Positions 32,374 to 40,518 of a DNA stretch of 64,000 bases are shown piece by piece. Each line of letters starts with the position of its first letter. The stretch's first letter is position 1. Source of the DNA: Kineococcus gynurae (GTDB taxonomy: Bacteria; Actinomycetota; Actinomycetes; Actinomycetales; Kineococcaceae); NCBI RefSeq assembly GCF_050871315.1, contig NZ_JBJLRE010000002.1; one strand, 5' to 3'. Under the pieces are notes generated by a model. That model had not been told where the DNA came from. It did not search any database and saw only the letters and a list, made by a program, of their open reading frames with translations. The translations under genes were made by a program, and so were the position numbers.

Positions 32374-33333
32374 GTGCGCGCCGTGCAGATCACCGAGACC
32401 GGAGGACCGGAGGTCCTCACCGTCGTCGACGTCGAGCCGCCCCGGCCCGGGCCGGGGGAGGTCCTGGTCGCGGTCGAGGCCGCGGGCGTCAACTTCATCG
32501 ACACCTACCGACGTGGTGGGGTCTACCCGCTGCAGCTGCCCGCGATCCTCGGTTCCGAGGGGGCCGGGCGTGTCCTGTCGACGGGGGAGGGGGTCGCGGG
32601 TTTCGCCGACGGGCAGCTCGTCGCCTGGAAGGAGGCCCCCGGCAGCTACGCCGAGCAGGTCGTCGTGCCCGCCCGCGAACTCGTCGCGGTCCCCGAGGGG
32701 GTCGACGCGCGGCAGGCGGCCGCGGTGATGCTGCAGGGGCTCACGGCCCACTACCTGGCGACCTCGACCTACGCGGCGGGCCGGGGCACCGCGGCACTGG
32801 TCCACGCCGCCGCCGGCGGGGTCGGGCTGCTGCTCACGCAGATGCTCGTGCTGCGCGGGGCGAGGGTGCTGGCCACCTGCTCCCCGGCCAAGGCCGACCT
32901 CGCCCGCGGCGCCGGGGCGGAGCGGGTCGTCGACTACGCCGACGTGCCCGCCGCGGCGCGGGAGTTCACCGACGGTCGCGGCGTGGACGTCGTCTACGAC
33001 AGCGTCGGCAAGGACACCTTCGACGCCTCGCTCGACGCGCTGCGCACGCGCGGGCTCATGGTCCTCTACGGCGGGTCAAGCGGGCAGGTCCCGCCCTTCG
33101 ACGTCCAGACGCTCAACGCCAAGGGTGGGCTGTTCCTGACCCGCCCCTCGCTCGTGCAGTACGCCACCGACCCCGCGGAGCTGGCCGCCCGCACCGAGGA
33201 GGTCTTCGGCTGGATCTCCGCGGGCCGCCTCGACGTCCGGATCGGGCACACCTACGCGCTCGCCGAGGCCCGTCGCGCCCACGAGGACCTCGAGGGACGG
33301 CGGACGACCGGGAAACTCCTGCTGCTCCCCTGA
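32374..33333 (+). CDS. Quinone oxidoreductase-like zinc-free MDR protein
   Basis: 319 residues. N-terminal GroES-like domain (VRAVQITETGGPEVLTVVDVEPPRPGPGEV, GVNFIDTYRRGGVYPLQLPAILGSEGAG) lacking the zinc Cys cluster. Rossmann domain with LVHAAAGGVGLLLTQML for NADPH, VVYDSVGKDTFDASLDALRTRGLMVLYGGSSG. Matches NADPH:quinone reductase Qor in length and motifs. Monocistronic; GTG start chosen because the family begins MRAVQ/MRAI and a leaderless -10 lies six bases upstream. Confidence 0.9.
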   Translation: MRAVQITETGGPEVLTVVDVEPPRPGPGEVLVAVEAAGVNFIDTYRRGGVYPLQLPAILGSEGAGRVLSTGEGVAGFADGQLVAWKEAPGSYAEQVVVPARELVAVPEGVDARQAAAVMLQGLTAHYLATSTYAAGRGTAALVHAAAGGVGLLLTQMLVLRGARVLATCSPAKADLARGAGAERVVDYADVPAAAREFTDGRGVDVVYDSVGKDTFDASLDALRTRGLMVLYGGSSGQVPPFDVQTLNAKGGLFLTRPSLVQYATDPAELAARTEEVFGWISAGRLDVRIGHTYALAEARRAHEDLEGRRTTGKLLLLP

Positions 33334-33350
33334 GCCCCGGGACGCGGAGA

Positions 33351-34100
33351 TCAGACCGTCCCGCGGAGCAGGCAGAACTCGTTGTCCTCCGGGTCGGCGA
33401 GCACGTCCCAGGTGACCTCGGCGTTCCCGACCTGGCCGACGTCGACCGTCCGTGCGCCCGCGGCGAGCAGTCCGGCCAGGGCGGCGGCGCGTCCCGGGCC
33501 GTCGCTCGTCGCGCGCAGGTCGAGGTGCCAGCGGTTCTTGCCCGGCGTGGGGGCGGGGGAGGCGACGAACTCCAGGAACGGACCGGTGCCGGCCTGCCGC
33601 AACGCGACGACGCCTTCGTGCACGGATCCGCCGGCCCACCCGGAGGCGTCGACCCAGAACGCGCCCAGGCGCCGGGGATCGCGGGCCTGGACGACGACGG
33701 CCGCGACCGCCCCGGTCCCCGCGTAGCCGGGCCGGGGATCGAGCACGCAGAACTCGTTGCCCTCCGGGTCGGCGAGGACGTCCCAGGGCGTCGGCTCCCG
33801 TCCGGGGACCCGGGCCGCCCCCGCCGTCAGCAGGTCCTCGACCCGGCGCCGCTGCGCCGCGACGTCGGGCGAGGGTAGGTCCAGGTGCACCCGGTTCGGA
33901 CCGGCCTTCGGGTCGGCGACGGGGACGAAGACGAGTTCGATCCCCGGCCCGGCGTCCGGGCCGGGGGCGACGTCGGACTCGTGCTCGTCCTCGTAGGAGA
34001 CCTGCCACCCGAGCGTGCGCGCCCACCAGCGCGCGAGCGCGGGCGGGTCGGCCGCGTCGACCACCACGCTGACCAGCCGGGTCGCGGAGGTCACGGGCAC
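33351..34100 (-). CDS. VOC-superfamily protein with two glyoxalase-like domains
   Basis: 249 residues made of two similar halves. Each begins with a VVVDAADPPALARWWARTLGW / VVVQARDPRRLGAFWVDASGW type strand-helix and ends WDVLADPEGNEFCVL / WDVLADPEDNEFCLL. This is the actinobacterial glyoxalase/bleomycin-resistance-like repeat (PF18029 type). Metal ligands of true glyoxalases are not all obvious. Enzymatic role unknown. Begins one base after the DUF3072 stop codon, forming a two-gene minus-strand operon. Confidence 0.85.
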   Translation of the reverse strand: MPVTSATRLVSVVVDAADPPALARWWARTLGWQVSYEDEHESDVAPGPDAGPGIELVFVPVADPKAGPNRVHLDLPSPDVAAQRRRVEDLLTAGAARVPGREPTPWDVLADPEGNEFCVLDPRPGYAGTGAVAAVVVQARDPRRLGAFWVDASGWAGGSVHEGVVALRQAGTGPFLEFVASPAPTPGKNRWHLDLRATSDGPGRAAALAGLLAAGARTVDVGQVGNAEVTWDVLADPEDNEFCLLRGTV

Positions 34101-34101
34101 C

Positions 34102-34317
34102 TCAGGACGCGCCGCGACCGGTCTTCTGCTGCAGCTCGTCGATCAGCTCGGACGCCTGCGCCTTGGTGATCTCCTCGGGCAGGTCCTGGCCCGCCTCGCG
34201 GGCCAGGGTCTCCAGGTAGCTCTTCTGCGGCCCGGTCATCGGTTCGTCACCGGTCACCCAGGTCTCGGGGTCCTTCTCCGCGTTCTGGGTGGGGTTCGGG
34301 GGCGTCTGCTCGCTCAT
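34102..34317 (-). CDS. DUF3072 small protein
   Basis: 71 residues, acidic N-terminus (MSEQTPPNPTQNAEKDPETW) and the conserved block MTGPQKSYLETLAREAG followed by KAQASELIDELQQKTGRG. Matches DUF3072, a small cytosolic actinobacterial family without known function whose C-terminal part resembles a helical SAP-like/KAQAS motif. ATG 34317 is preferred over 34329 because TATGTT stands seven bases upstream like a leaderless -10. Confidence 0.85.
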   Translation of the reverse strand: MSEQTPPNPTQNAEKDPETWVTGDEPMTGPQKSYLETLAREAGQDLPEEITKAQASELIDELQQKTGRGAS

Positions 34318-34324
34318 GCGGTCG

Positions 34325-34330
34325 AACATA
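34325..34330 (-). promoter_or_regulatory. Candidate leaderless -10 (TATGTT, 7 nt before ATG of DUF3072 gene)
   Basis: Minus-strand hexamer supporting the shorter start at 34317. Confidence 0.35.
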
Positions 34331-34380
34331 GGTCCGAAGCGCCCGGTCCGCCCGCTGATCCGAGGCCCCGTGCGGTAGGG

Positions 34381-34386
34381 CAGGAT
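34381..34386 (+). promoter_or_regulatory. Candidate leaderless -10 (CAGGAT, 6 nt before GTG 34393)
   Basis: Embedded in GGTAGGGCAGGATCG, a near copy of the element before 32374. Confidence 0.45.
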
Positions 34387-34392
34387 CGCGGC

Positions 34393-35397
34393 GTGAGCGA
34401 ACCCTTGAGGATCGGCCTGCTGGGCGCCGCCCGGATCACCCCCGACGCCGTCGTCGGCCCGGCCCACGAGCTGGGGCACCGGCTCGTCGCGGTGGCGGCC
34501 CGGGACGAGGAGCGGGCGCGGGACTTCGCCGCCGAGCACGGCGTGGAACGGGTCGTGGCCGACTACGACGCCCTCCTGGCCGATCCCGAGGTCGACCTCG
34601 TCTACAACCCGCTGGCCAACGGTCTGCACGGGCGGTGGAACGTCGCCGCGCTGCGGGCGGGCAAGGACGTCCTGACCGAGAAGCCCTCGGCGGCCGACGC
34701 GGCCGAGGCCCGCGCGGTGCACGACGTGGCCCGCGAGACCGGTCGGGCCCTGCTCGAGGGTTTCCACCACGCCCACCACCCGCTCTGGCTGCGCGTCCAC
34801 GAGATCCTCGCCGCCGGGGAGCTGGGCGGGCTCGTCTCGGTCGAGGCGGTCATGCACATGCCGGCCCCCGACGACGACGACCCCCGCTGGAGCGCCGAGC
34901 TCGCCGGCGGGTCGGTGATGGACGTGGGCTGCTACGCGCTGCACGCCGTCCGTGACCTCGCCGCGCACGTCGAGGGCGGTCACGCCATTCCCGTGGTGCT
35001 CTCGGCCCGCGGGGAGGAGCGGTTCCCGGGGGTCGACGGGTGGTTGGACGCCGACCTCGACCTCGGCGGCGGGGTGAGCGGGCGGATCCGCTCCTCGATG
35101 GTCGCCCCCGACGTCGACTTCCGCCTCGAGGTGGTCGGCGAGCGCGGCTCGTTGAGCGCCCCCTGCTTCATCAAACCCCAGCTCGACGACCGCCTCCTGG
35201 TCCGCGTCGACGGGGCCGAACGGGTGGAGCACCTGGGGGCGAGGACCTCGTACACCTACCAGCTGGCCGCCGTGGCGGCGCACCTGAACGACGGTGTCCC
35301 GTTCCGCACCGACGCCGCCGACGCCGTGGTGGCCATGGAGCTGGTCGACGCCTGCTACACCGCCGCCGGGATGGCCCCCCGCCGCCCCACGACCTGA
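34393..35397 (+). CDS. Gfo/Idh/MocA-family NAD(P)-dependent oxidoreductase
   Basis: 334 residues. Rossmann start RIGLLGAARITPDAVVGPA, then YNPLANGLHGRWNVAALRAGKDVLTEKPSAAD with the family's catalytic Lys in EKP. The C-terminal beta-sheet domain includes GGSVMDVGCYALHAVRDLA. Typical dehydrogenase of sugars, inositol or related polyols (dihydrodiol dehydrogenase-like); the substrate is not predictable. Monocistronic. Confidence 0.88.
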   Translation: MSEPLRIGLLGAARITPDAVVGPAHELGHRLVAVAARDEERARDFAAEHGVERVVADYDALLADPEVDLVYNPLANGLHGRWNVAALRAGKDVLTEKPSAADAAEARAVHDVARETGRALLEGFHHAHHPLWLRVHEILAAGELGGLVSVEAVMHMPAPDDDDPRWSAELAGGSVMDVGCYALHAVRDLAAHVEGGHAIPVVLSARGEERFPGVDGWLDADLDLGGGVSGRIRSSMVAPDVDFRLEVVGERGSLSAPCFIKPQLDDRLLVRVDGAERVEHLGARTSYTYQLAAVAAHLNDGVPFRTDAADAVVAMELVDACYTAAGMAPRRPTT

Positions 35398-35455
35398 CCC
35401 ACCGCCCCGACCACCCCGCCCCGACCACCCCGTCGGGCCGGGGCGCCCGGGTCCC

Positions 35456-35461
35456 TACGAT
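35456..35461 (+). promoter_or_regulatory. Candidate leaderless -10 of metG (TACGAT, 7 nt before ATG 35469)
   Basis: Overlaps the earlier ATG at 35460, arguing that translation begins at the second ATG. Confidence 0.4.
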
Positions 35462-35468
35462 GACCGGC

Positions 35469-37286
35469 ATGACCCACGTCCTCTCCGCGGTGGCCTGGCC
35501 CTACGCCAACGGACCCCGCCACATCGGCCACGTCGCCGGCTTCGGCGTCCCCTCCGACGTGTTCAGCCGGTACATGCGGATGGCCGGTCACGACGTGCTC
35601 ATGGTGTCCGGGACCGACGAGCACGGGACGCCGATCCTGGTGCAGGCCGAGCAGGAGGGGGTCACCCCGCAGGCGCTCGCCGATCGGTACAACCGGGTCA
35701 TCGCCGAGGACCTGCACGGGCTGGGTCTGTCCTACGACCTGTTCACCCGGACCACGACCGCGAACCACTACTCGGTCGTGCAGGAGATGTTCCGCACCGT
35801 GCACCGCAACGGGTACATGGTCGCGCGCAAGGGGATGGGGGCCATCTCGCCCTCGACCGGGCGCACCCTGCCCGACCGCTACGTCGAGGGCACCTGCCCG
35901 ATCTGCTCCTTCGACGGGGCCCGCGGCGACCAGTGCGACAACTGCGGCAACCAGCTCGACGCGATCGAGCTGAAGAACCCGCGCAGCCGCATCAACGGCG
36001 AGACGCCCGCGTTCGTCGAGACCGAGCACTTCTACCTCGACCTGCCCGCGCTGTCGGAGGCCCTGGGGTCGTGGCTGCAGACACGGGCGGAGAACGGGCG
36101 CTGGCGGCCCAACGTCCTGAAGTTCTCGACGAACCTGCTCGAGGACCTCAAACCCCGGGCCATGACGCGCGACATCGACTGGGGGATCCCGGTCCCGCTG
36201 GCGGGCTGGGAGGACAACCCCGCCAAGCGGCTCTACGTGTGGTTCGACGCGGTGATCGGGTACCTGTCGGCCTCGGTCGAGTGGGCCCGCCGTTCCGGTG
36301 ACGCCGACGCCTGGCGCGCCTGGTGGACCGACCCGTCGGCGGAGTCCTACTACTTCATGGGCAAGGACAACATCACCTTCCACTCCCAGATCTGGCCGGC
36401 CGAGCTGCTGGCCTACGACGGGCGGGGGGCGCACGGGGGGAGCCCGGGACCGTTCGGGTCCCTGCAGCTGCCGACCGAGGTCGTCGCCAGCGAGTTCCTC
36501 ACCATGGAGGGCAAGCAGTTCTCCTCCAGCCGCGGGGTCGTCATCTACGTGCGCGACGTCCTGGCCCGGTACCAGCCGGACGCGTTGCGCTACTTCATCT
36601 CCGCGGCCGGACCGGAGAACAACGACTCCGACTTCACCTGGCAGGAGTTCGCGACCCGGACCAACTCCGAGCTGGTGGCCGGCTGGGGGAACCTGGTCAA
36701 CCGCACCGCCTCGCTCATCGCCAAGAACGTCGGCGAGATCCCGGCCGCCGGGGAGTTCACCGACGCCGACCTTGCGGTGCTGGCGACCACCCGGGCCGGG
36801 TTCGACAGCGTGGGTTCGGCGATCGGGGCCCACCGGCAGCGGGCCGGCATCGCCGAGGCGATGCGGGTGGTCGGGGAGGTCAACAAGTACCTGACCGAGC
36901 AGGAGCCCTGGAAGATCAAGAACTCCGACCCGGAGCGGATGCGGCACGTCCTGCACGTGACCGCCCAGGCGGTCGCCGACTGCCGGACGCTGCTCTCGCC
37001 CTACCTGCCCACCTCGGCGCAGCAGGTCCACGAGGCGTTCGGCGGCACGGGCACGGTCTCGCCCCTGCCGGAGCTGCGCGAGGTCACCGACCTCGACGAC
37101 GGTCGCCCCTACCCGATCCTCACCGGGGACTACCGGCGCGGCGAGACGCTGCCGGCGTGGGGGTCGCACCCGATCGTGCCCGGCACCCCGGTCGGTCCGC
37201 CCACGCCCGTCTTCACCAAGCTCGACGTCGCCGCGGTCGTCGAGGAGGAGCTCGGCCGGCTGCGCGGGGACGACCCGTCGGCATGA
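35469..37286 (+). CDS. metG: Methionyl-tRNA synthetase
   Basis: 605 residues. Class-I signature HIGH in YANGPRHIGHVAGFGVP, GTDEHGTPILVQAE, a zinc knuckle region (CPICSFDGARGDQCDNCGNQL), Trp/Tyr rich core VWFDAVIGYLSASVEW and KDNITFHSQIWPAELL. The KMSKS loop is EGKQFSSSRGV, with the second Lys replaced by Ser, as in some bacterial MetRS subtypes. An anticodon-binding helical domain completes it; no C-terminal tRNA-binding (EMAP) domain. Charges tRNA-Met in the cytoplasm. ATG overlaps tatD downstream (ATGA). Confidence 0.94.
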   Translation: MTHVLSAVAWPYANGPRHIGHVAGFGVPSDVFSRYMRMAGHDVLMVSGTDEHGTPILVQAEQEGVTPQALADRYNRVIAEDLHGLGLSYDLFTRTTTANHYSVVQEMFRTVHRNGYMVARKGMGAISPSTGRTLPDRYVEGTCPICSFDGARGDQCDNCGNQLDAIELKNPRSRINGETPAFVETEHFYLDLPALSEALGSWLQTRAENGRWRPNVLKFSTNLLEDLKPRAMTRDIDWGIPVPLAGWEDNPAKRLYVWFDAVIGYLSASVEWARRSGDADAWRAWWTDPSAESYYFMGKDNITFHSQIWPAELLAYDGRGAHGGSPGPFGSLQLPTEVVASEFLTMEGKQFSSSRGVVIYVRDVLARYQPDALRYFISAAGPENNDSDFTWQEFATRTNSELVAGWGNLVNRTASLIAKNVGEIPAAGEFTDADLAVLATTRAGFDSVGSAIGAHRQRAGIAEAMRVVGEVNKYLTEQEPWKIKNSDPERMRHVLHVTAQAVADCRTLLSPYLPTSAQQVHEAFGGTGTVSPLPELREVTDLDDGRPYPILTGDYRRGETLPAWGSHPIVPGTPVGPPTPVFTKLDVAAVVEEELGRLRGDDPSA

Positions 37287-38161
37287 GCACCCCCCGCGCC
37301 CGCTCGGGCACCGACGAGCAGGGGCGGGGGCGGGAGCTGCGCCGCCCGCCGGCCCCGGAGCCGTTGCCGCTGGAGGTCATCGACAACCACACCCACCTCG
37401 ACGTCGCCGACTCCGACGACTCCGCCGACGTGGAGGACCTGCTGGCCGCGGCGGCGCGGGCCGGGGTCGGGCGCGCGGTCCAGATCGGCTGCGACCTGCC
37501 GGCCGCGCGGTGGACGGTCGGCGTGCTGGACGAGCACCCCCAGCTCCTCGGGGGGATCGCCCTGCACCCCAACGAGGCGCCGTCGCTGGCCGAGGCGGGG
37601 GAGCTGGACCAGGCGATCGAGGAGATCCGGAGCCTGGCCGCCCACCCCCGGGTCCGGGTGATCGGTGAGACCGGGCTGGACTACTTCCGGACCCCGCCGG
37701 CCGGGGTGGCGGCCCAGCAGGAGTCCTTCCGCCGGCACATCCGGCTGGCCCACGAGACCGGACTCGCGCTGCAGATCCACGACCGCGACGCCCACGCCGA
37801 CGTGCTGCGGATCCTGCGCGAGGAGGGGGCGCCGGAGCGCACGGTCTTCCACTGCTTCTCCGGGGACGCGGCCATGGCCCGGGAGTGCTCCGAGGCCGGC
37901 TACTACCTCTCCTTCTCCGGCACGGTGACGTTCAAGAACGCCGGTCCGCTGCGCGAGGCGCTGCGGGCCGCCGCCCCCGACCGGCTGCTGGTCGAGACCG
38001 ACGCGCCGTTCCTCACCCCGACCCCGTACCGGGGTCGGCCCAACGCCAGCTACCTCATCCCGCTGACCGTCCGGAGCATGGCCGAGACGCTCGGGGCCGA
38101 CCTCGAGGAGCTCTGCGCCCGCCTCACCTCCGCCACCGAGGACGTCTACGGACCCTGGTGA
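37283..38161 (+). CDS. tatD: TatD-family metal-dependent deoxyribonuclease
   Basis: 292 residues. TIM-barrel metallohydrolase with HxH in VIDNHTHLDVA, metal Glu in VIGETGLDYFR, His in LQIHDRDAHADVL, His in VFHCFSGDA and Asp in VETDAPFLTPTPYRG. An Arg/Pro-rich tail of about 30 residues precedes the domain. Translationally coupled to metG and placed before rpfB-ksgA-ispE, the standard actinobacterial order. 3'-5' exonuclease activity is known for the family. Confidence 0.93.
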   Translation: MSTPRARSGTDEQGRGRELRRPPAPEPLPLEVIDNHTHLDVADSDDSADVEDLLAAAARAGVGRAVQIGCDLPAARWTVGVLDEHPQLLGGIALHPNEAPSLAEAGELDQAIEEIRSLAAHPRVRVIGETGLDYFRTPPAGVAAQQESFRRHIRLAHETGLALQIHDRDAHADVLRILREEGAPERTVFHCFSGDAAMARECSEAGYYLSFSGTVTFKNAGPLREALRAAAPDRLLVETDAPFLTPTPYRGRPNASYLIPLTVRSMAETLGADLEELCARLTSATEDVYGPW

Positions 38162-38192
38162 GCTTCGTCACCCCCGTCCACCCCCGCCCCAC

Positions 38193-38298
38193 CCCCCGTG
38201 ATCAAGGAATGAGTCGACCCCTGTCCCACGCGCCACCTGCGACAACAGGGGCCTGTGACGGGTGGGGCGAGGGTCGACTCATTCCTTGATCACGGGGG
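38193..38298. repeat. Perfect 28-bp inverted repeat with 50-nt loop between tatD and rpfB
   Basis: Left arm 38193-38220 (contains GTGATCAAGGAATGAGTC), right arm 38271-38298 is its exact complement; the loop is GC-rich. No T-run follows. It could be a MITE/REP-like element, a factor-binding cruciform, or a structured RNA/terminator before rpfB. It contains no gene. Confidence 0.85.
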
Positions 38299-38349
38299 AG
38301 GGGCGGGGTGACGCGGGGGTGAGGGGGGCGTTCAAAGAGTCACGGAGTC

Positions 38350-38379
38350 TTGTCGAAAAGGTCTCGGGCGGGTTACGTT
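38350..38379 (+). promoter_or_regulatory. Candidate rpfB promoter
   Basis: TTGTCG, 18-base spacer, TACGTT, located 125 bases before the chosen rpfB start, downstream of the long inverted repeat. The remaining leader (38380-38503) shows no clear riboswitch core. Confidence 0.4.
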
Positions 38380-38503
38380 CCCCGCCGGTCAGCCGGAGGC
38401 GAAGGCATCCAGCGAGGACACGTGGTCAGTGGGCGTCGGGGTCCGCCGGACGCCCACGTCGACTCCTGCCCTCGTGTACGGGAAGAACGACGTCAGGATC
38501 TTC

Positions 38504-39664
38504 GTGGCTCAGCTGCCTTCCTTCCTCACCCGGGCGCCGCGCGCCCTCCGCTACGCCGCCGCCGGCACCACGCTGGCCGTGGTCGTCGGCGGGACCGTGG
38601 CCTTCACGACGCTCGACAAGGACATCACCCTCGACGCGGACGGTTCGACCAGCGAGGTCAGCACGTTCGCCGGGACCGTCGGCGACGTCCTGGCCGACGA
38701 GGGCATCACCCTCGGCCGGCACGACGTGGTCGCCCCCGCGCTCGACACCGAGCTCGCCGACGGCGACGACATCGTCGTCCGCTACGGCCGCAAGCTCACG
38801 GTGACCGTCGACGGCGAGCAGCAGGTCTACTGGACCACCGCGACCACCGTCGACGAGGCGCTGGCCGACATCGGCGTGCGCGCCGACGGGGCCAAGCTCT
38901 CGGCCTCCCGCTCCGAGCCCCTGGGCCGGCAGGGCCTCGACCTCGCGGTCACCACCCCCAAGGACGTCCTCGTCGTCGCCGACGGCGCCGACCACCCGCT
39001 GACCTCCACGGCCGCGACCGTGGGTGACCTGATCCGCGAGGCGGGCGTCGTCGTCCGCGACGGTGACGAGGTCTCCCTCGACCAGGCCCAGCGCGTCACC
39101 GAGGGCCTGCGCGTGCAGGTCGTCCGGATCGACCGCGGTCAGAGCACCGAGGTCCAGGGCATCGGGCACGGCACCCGCACCGTCTCCACCGACGCGCTGT
39201 TCAAGGGCGAGAAGAAGGTCCTGACCCCCGGCGTCGACGGCTCCAAGACGGTCACCTTCGCCGACCTGTCCCGCGACGGCGTCCGCGTCGAGCACACCGT
39301 CGTCGGCGAGGTCGTGGACCGCCAGCCGGTCGAGGAGGTCGTGCAGGTCGGGACCAAGGCCCGCCCGGTCGCCGCGTCCTCCGCCGGTGGCGGTGGCGGT
39401 GGCGGTGGCGGCTCCGTCGGCGGCGGCGCCGACTCCCGCAACTGGGGGGCCCTGGCGGCCTGCGAGTCCGGCGGCAACCCGTCCATCGTGAGCAGCAACG
39501 GCAAGTACCACGGCCTGTACCAGTTCAGCGTCTCGACCTGGCGTTCGGTCGGCGGCAGCGGTCTGCCCAGCCAGGCCTCCGCCGGCGAGCAGACCTACCG
39601 GGCCAAGCTGCTCTACCAGCGCTCGGGTGCCGGACAATGGCCCGTGTGCGGGAAGCGTCTCTGA
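38504..39664 (+). CDS. rpfB: Resuscitation-promoting factor RpfB-like protein
   Basis: 386 residues from GTG 38504 (AGGA six bases upstream); in-frame GTGs at 38429 and 38474 are alternatives. N-terminal anchor helix (AGTTLAVVVGGTVAF), three DUF348 repeats (VGDVLADEGITLGRHDVV, VDEALADIGVRADGAKL, VGDLIREAGVVVRDGDEV), a G5 domain ending RQPVEEVVQVGTK, and a poly-Gly linker. The C-terminal Rpf transglycosylase-like domain holds catalytic Glu in LAACESGGNPSIV and GLYQFSVSTWRSVGG. Cell-wall-acting muralytic enzyme that promotes growth resumption. Its 3' end overlaps ksgA by 28 bases. Confidence 0.92.
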   Translation: MAQLPSFLTRAPRALRYAAAGTTLAVVVGGTVAFTTLDKDITLDADGSTSEVSTFAGTVGDVLADEGITLGRHDVVAPALDTELADGDDIVVRYGRKLTVTVDGEQQVYWTTATTVDEALADIGVRADGAKLSASRSEPLGRQGLDLAVTTPKDVLVVADGADHPLTSTAATVGDLIREAGVVVRDGDEVSLDQAQRVTEGLRVQVVRIDRGQSTEVQGIGHGTRTVSTDALFKGEKKVLTPGVDGSKTVTFADLSRDGVRVEHTVVGEVVDRQPVEEVVQVGTKARPVAASSAGGGGGGGGGSVGGGADSRNWGALAACESGGNPSIVSSNGKYHGLYQFSVSTWRSVGGSGLPSQASAGEQTYRAKLLYQRSGAGQWPVCGKRL

Positions 39665-40509
39665 ACCAGCTGCTCACCGGCTCCGACGTGCGGGAGCTCA
39701 GCTCCCGGCTCGGGGTCCGACCGACCAAGACCCTCGGGCAGAACTTCGTCGTCGACGCCAACACGGTCCGGCGCATCGTCCGGGTCGCCGACCTCGACCC
39801 CACCGACGTGGTGGTCGAGGTCGGCCCCGGGCTCGGGTCGTTGACCCTGGCCCTGCTCGAGGTCGTCGACCGCGTGGTCGCCGTCGAGATCGACCCGGTC
39901 CTGGCCGCCGAGCTGCCCGCCACGGTCGCCGACCGCACCCGCCCGGGGGCCGACCTCGAGGTGGTTCGGGCCGACGCCCTGGACGTCCGTGACCTGCCCG
40001 GGCCCGCGCCGACCGCCCTGGTGGCGAACCTGCCCTACAACGTCGCGGTCCCCGTGCTGCTCACCGCCCTGCAGAACTTCCCGACCCTGCGTCGCGCCCT
40101 GGTCATGGTCCAGTCCGAGGTGGCCGACCGCCTGGTCGCCCCACCGGGGTCGCGGACCTACGGCGTGCCCTCGGTCAAGGCCGCCTGGTACGGCGCCGCC
40201 CGTCGCGTGGGGGCCGTGCCCCCCTCGGTGTTCTGGCCCGTCCCGCGCGTGGACTCCGGGCTCGTCCTGCTCGAACGCCGCGACCCCCCGCCCACCCCGG
40301 CCTCGCAGGAGGCGGTCTTCGCCGTCGTCGACGCCGCCTTCGCCCAGCGCCGCAAGACGCTGCGCGCCGCGCTGGCCGGGTGGGCTGGCTCGCCCGCCGC
40401 CGCCGAGGCCGCCCTGCGCGCGGCCGGCGTCGACCCGGGGGCCCGCGGGGAGCAGCTCGACGTCGCCGCCTTCGCGGCCGTCGCCGCCCACCGACCCGAG
40501 GTGCCCTAG
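39637..40509 (+). CDS. rsmA: 16S rRNA (adenine1518-N6/adenine1519-N6)-dimethyltransferase
   Basis: 290 residues. TKTLGQNFVVDANTVRRIV, SAM motif I VEVGPGLGSLTLALLE, acidic VAVEIDPVLAAEL, and catalytic VANLPYNVAVPVLL. C-terminal helical domain FWPVPRVDSGLVLLERR and FAQRRKTLRAALAGW. Methylates the two adenines in helix 45 of 16S rRNA. Overlaps the rpfB end, so translation is coupled or reinitiates. ATG at 39637 leaves a normal-length N-terminus. Confidence 0.94.
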   Translation: MARVREASLNQLLTGSDVRELSSRLGVRPTKTLGQNFVVDANTVRRIVRVADLDPTDVVVEVGPGLGSLTLALLEVVDRVVAVEIDPVLAAELPATVADRTRPGADLEVVRADALDVRDLPGPAPTALVANLPYNVAVPVLLTALQNFPTLRRALVMVQSEVADRLVAPPGSRTYGVPSVKAAWYGAARRVGAVPPSVFWPVPRVDSGLVLLERRDPPPTPASQEAVFAVVDAAFAQRRKTLRAALAGWAGSPAAAEAALRAAGVDPGARGEQLDVAAFAAVAAHRPEVP

Positions 40510-40512
40510 GGT
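40507..40512 (+). promoter_or_regulatory. Candidate leaderless -10 of ispE (TAGGGT, 6 nt before GTG 40519)
   Basis: Overlaps the ksgA stop codon; the GGGAG between it and the GTG is too close to serve as a ribosome-binding site. Confidence 0.4.
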
Positions 40513-40518
40513 CGGGAG

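Noticed and set aside
38299..38503. c-di-AMP (ydaO) riboswitch before rpfB
   Set aside because: Known upstream of some actinobacterial rpf genes, but I could not lay out its conserved core in this leader.
39385..39425. GGTGGC tandem repeat inside rpfB as regulatory repeat
   Set aside because: It encodes the poly-Gly linker before the Rpf domain, a normal interdomain feature.
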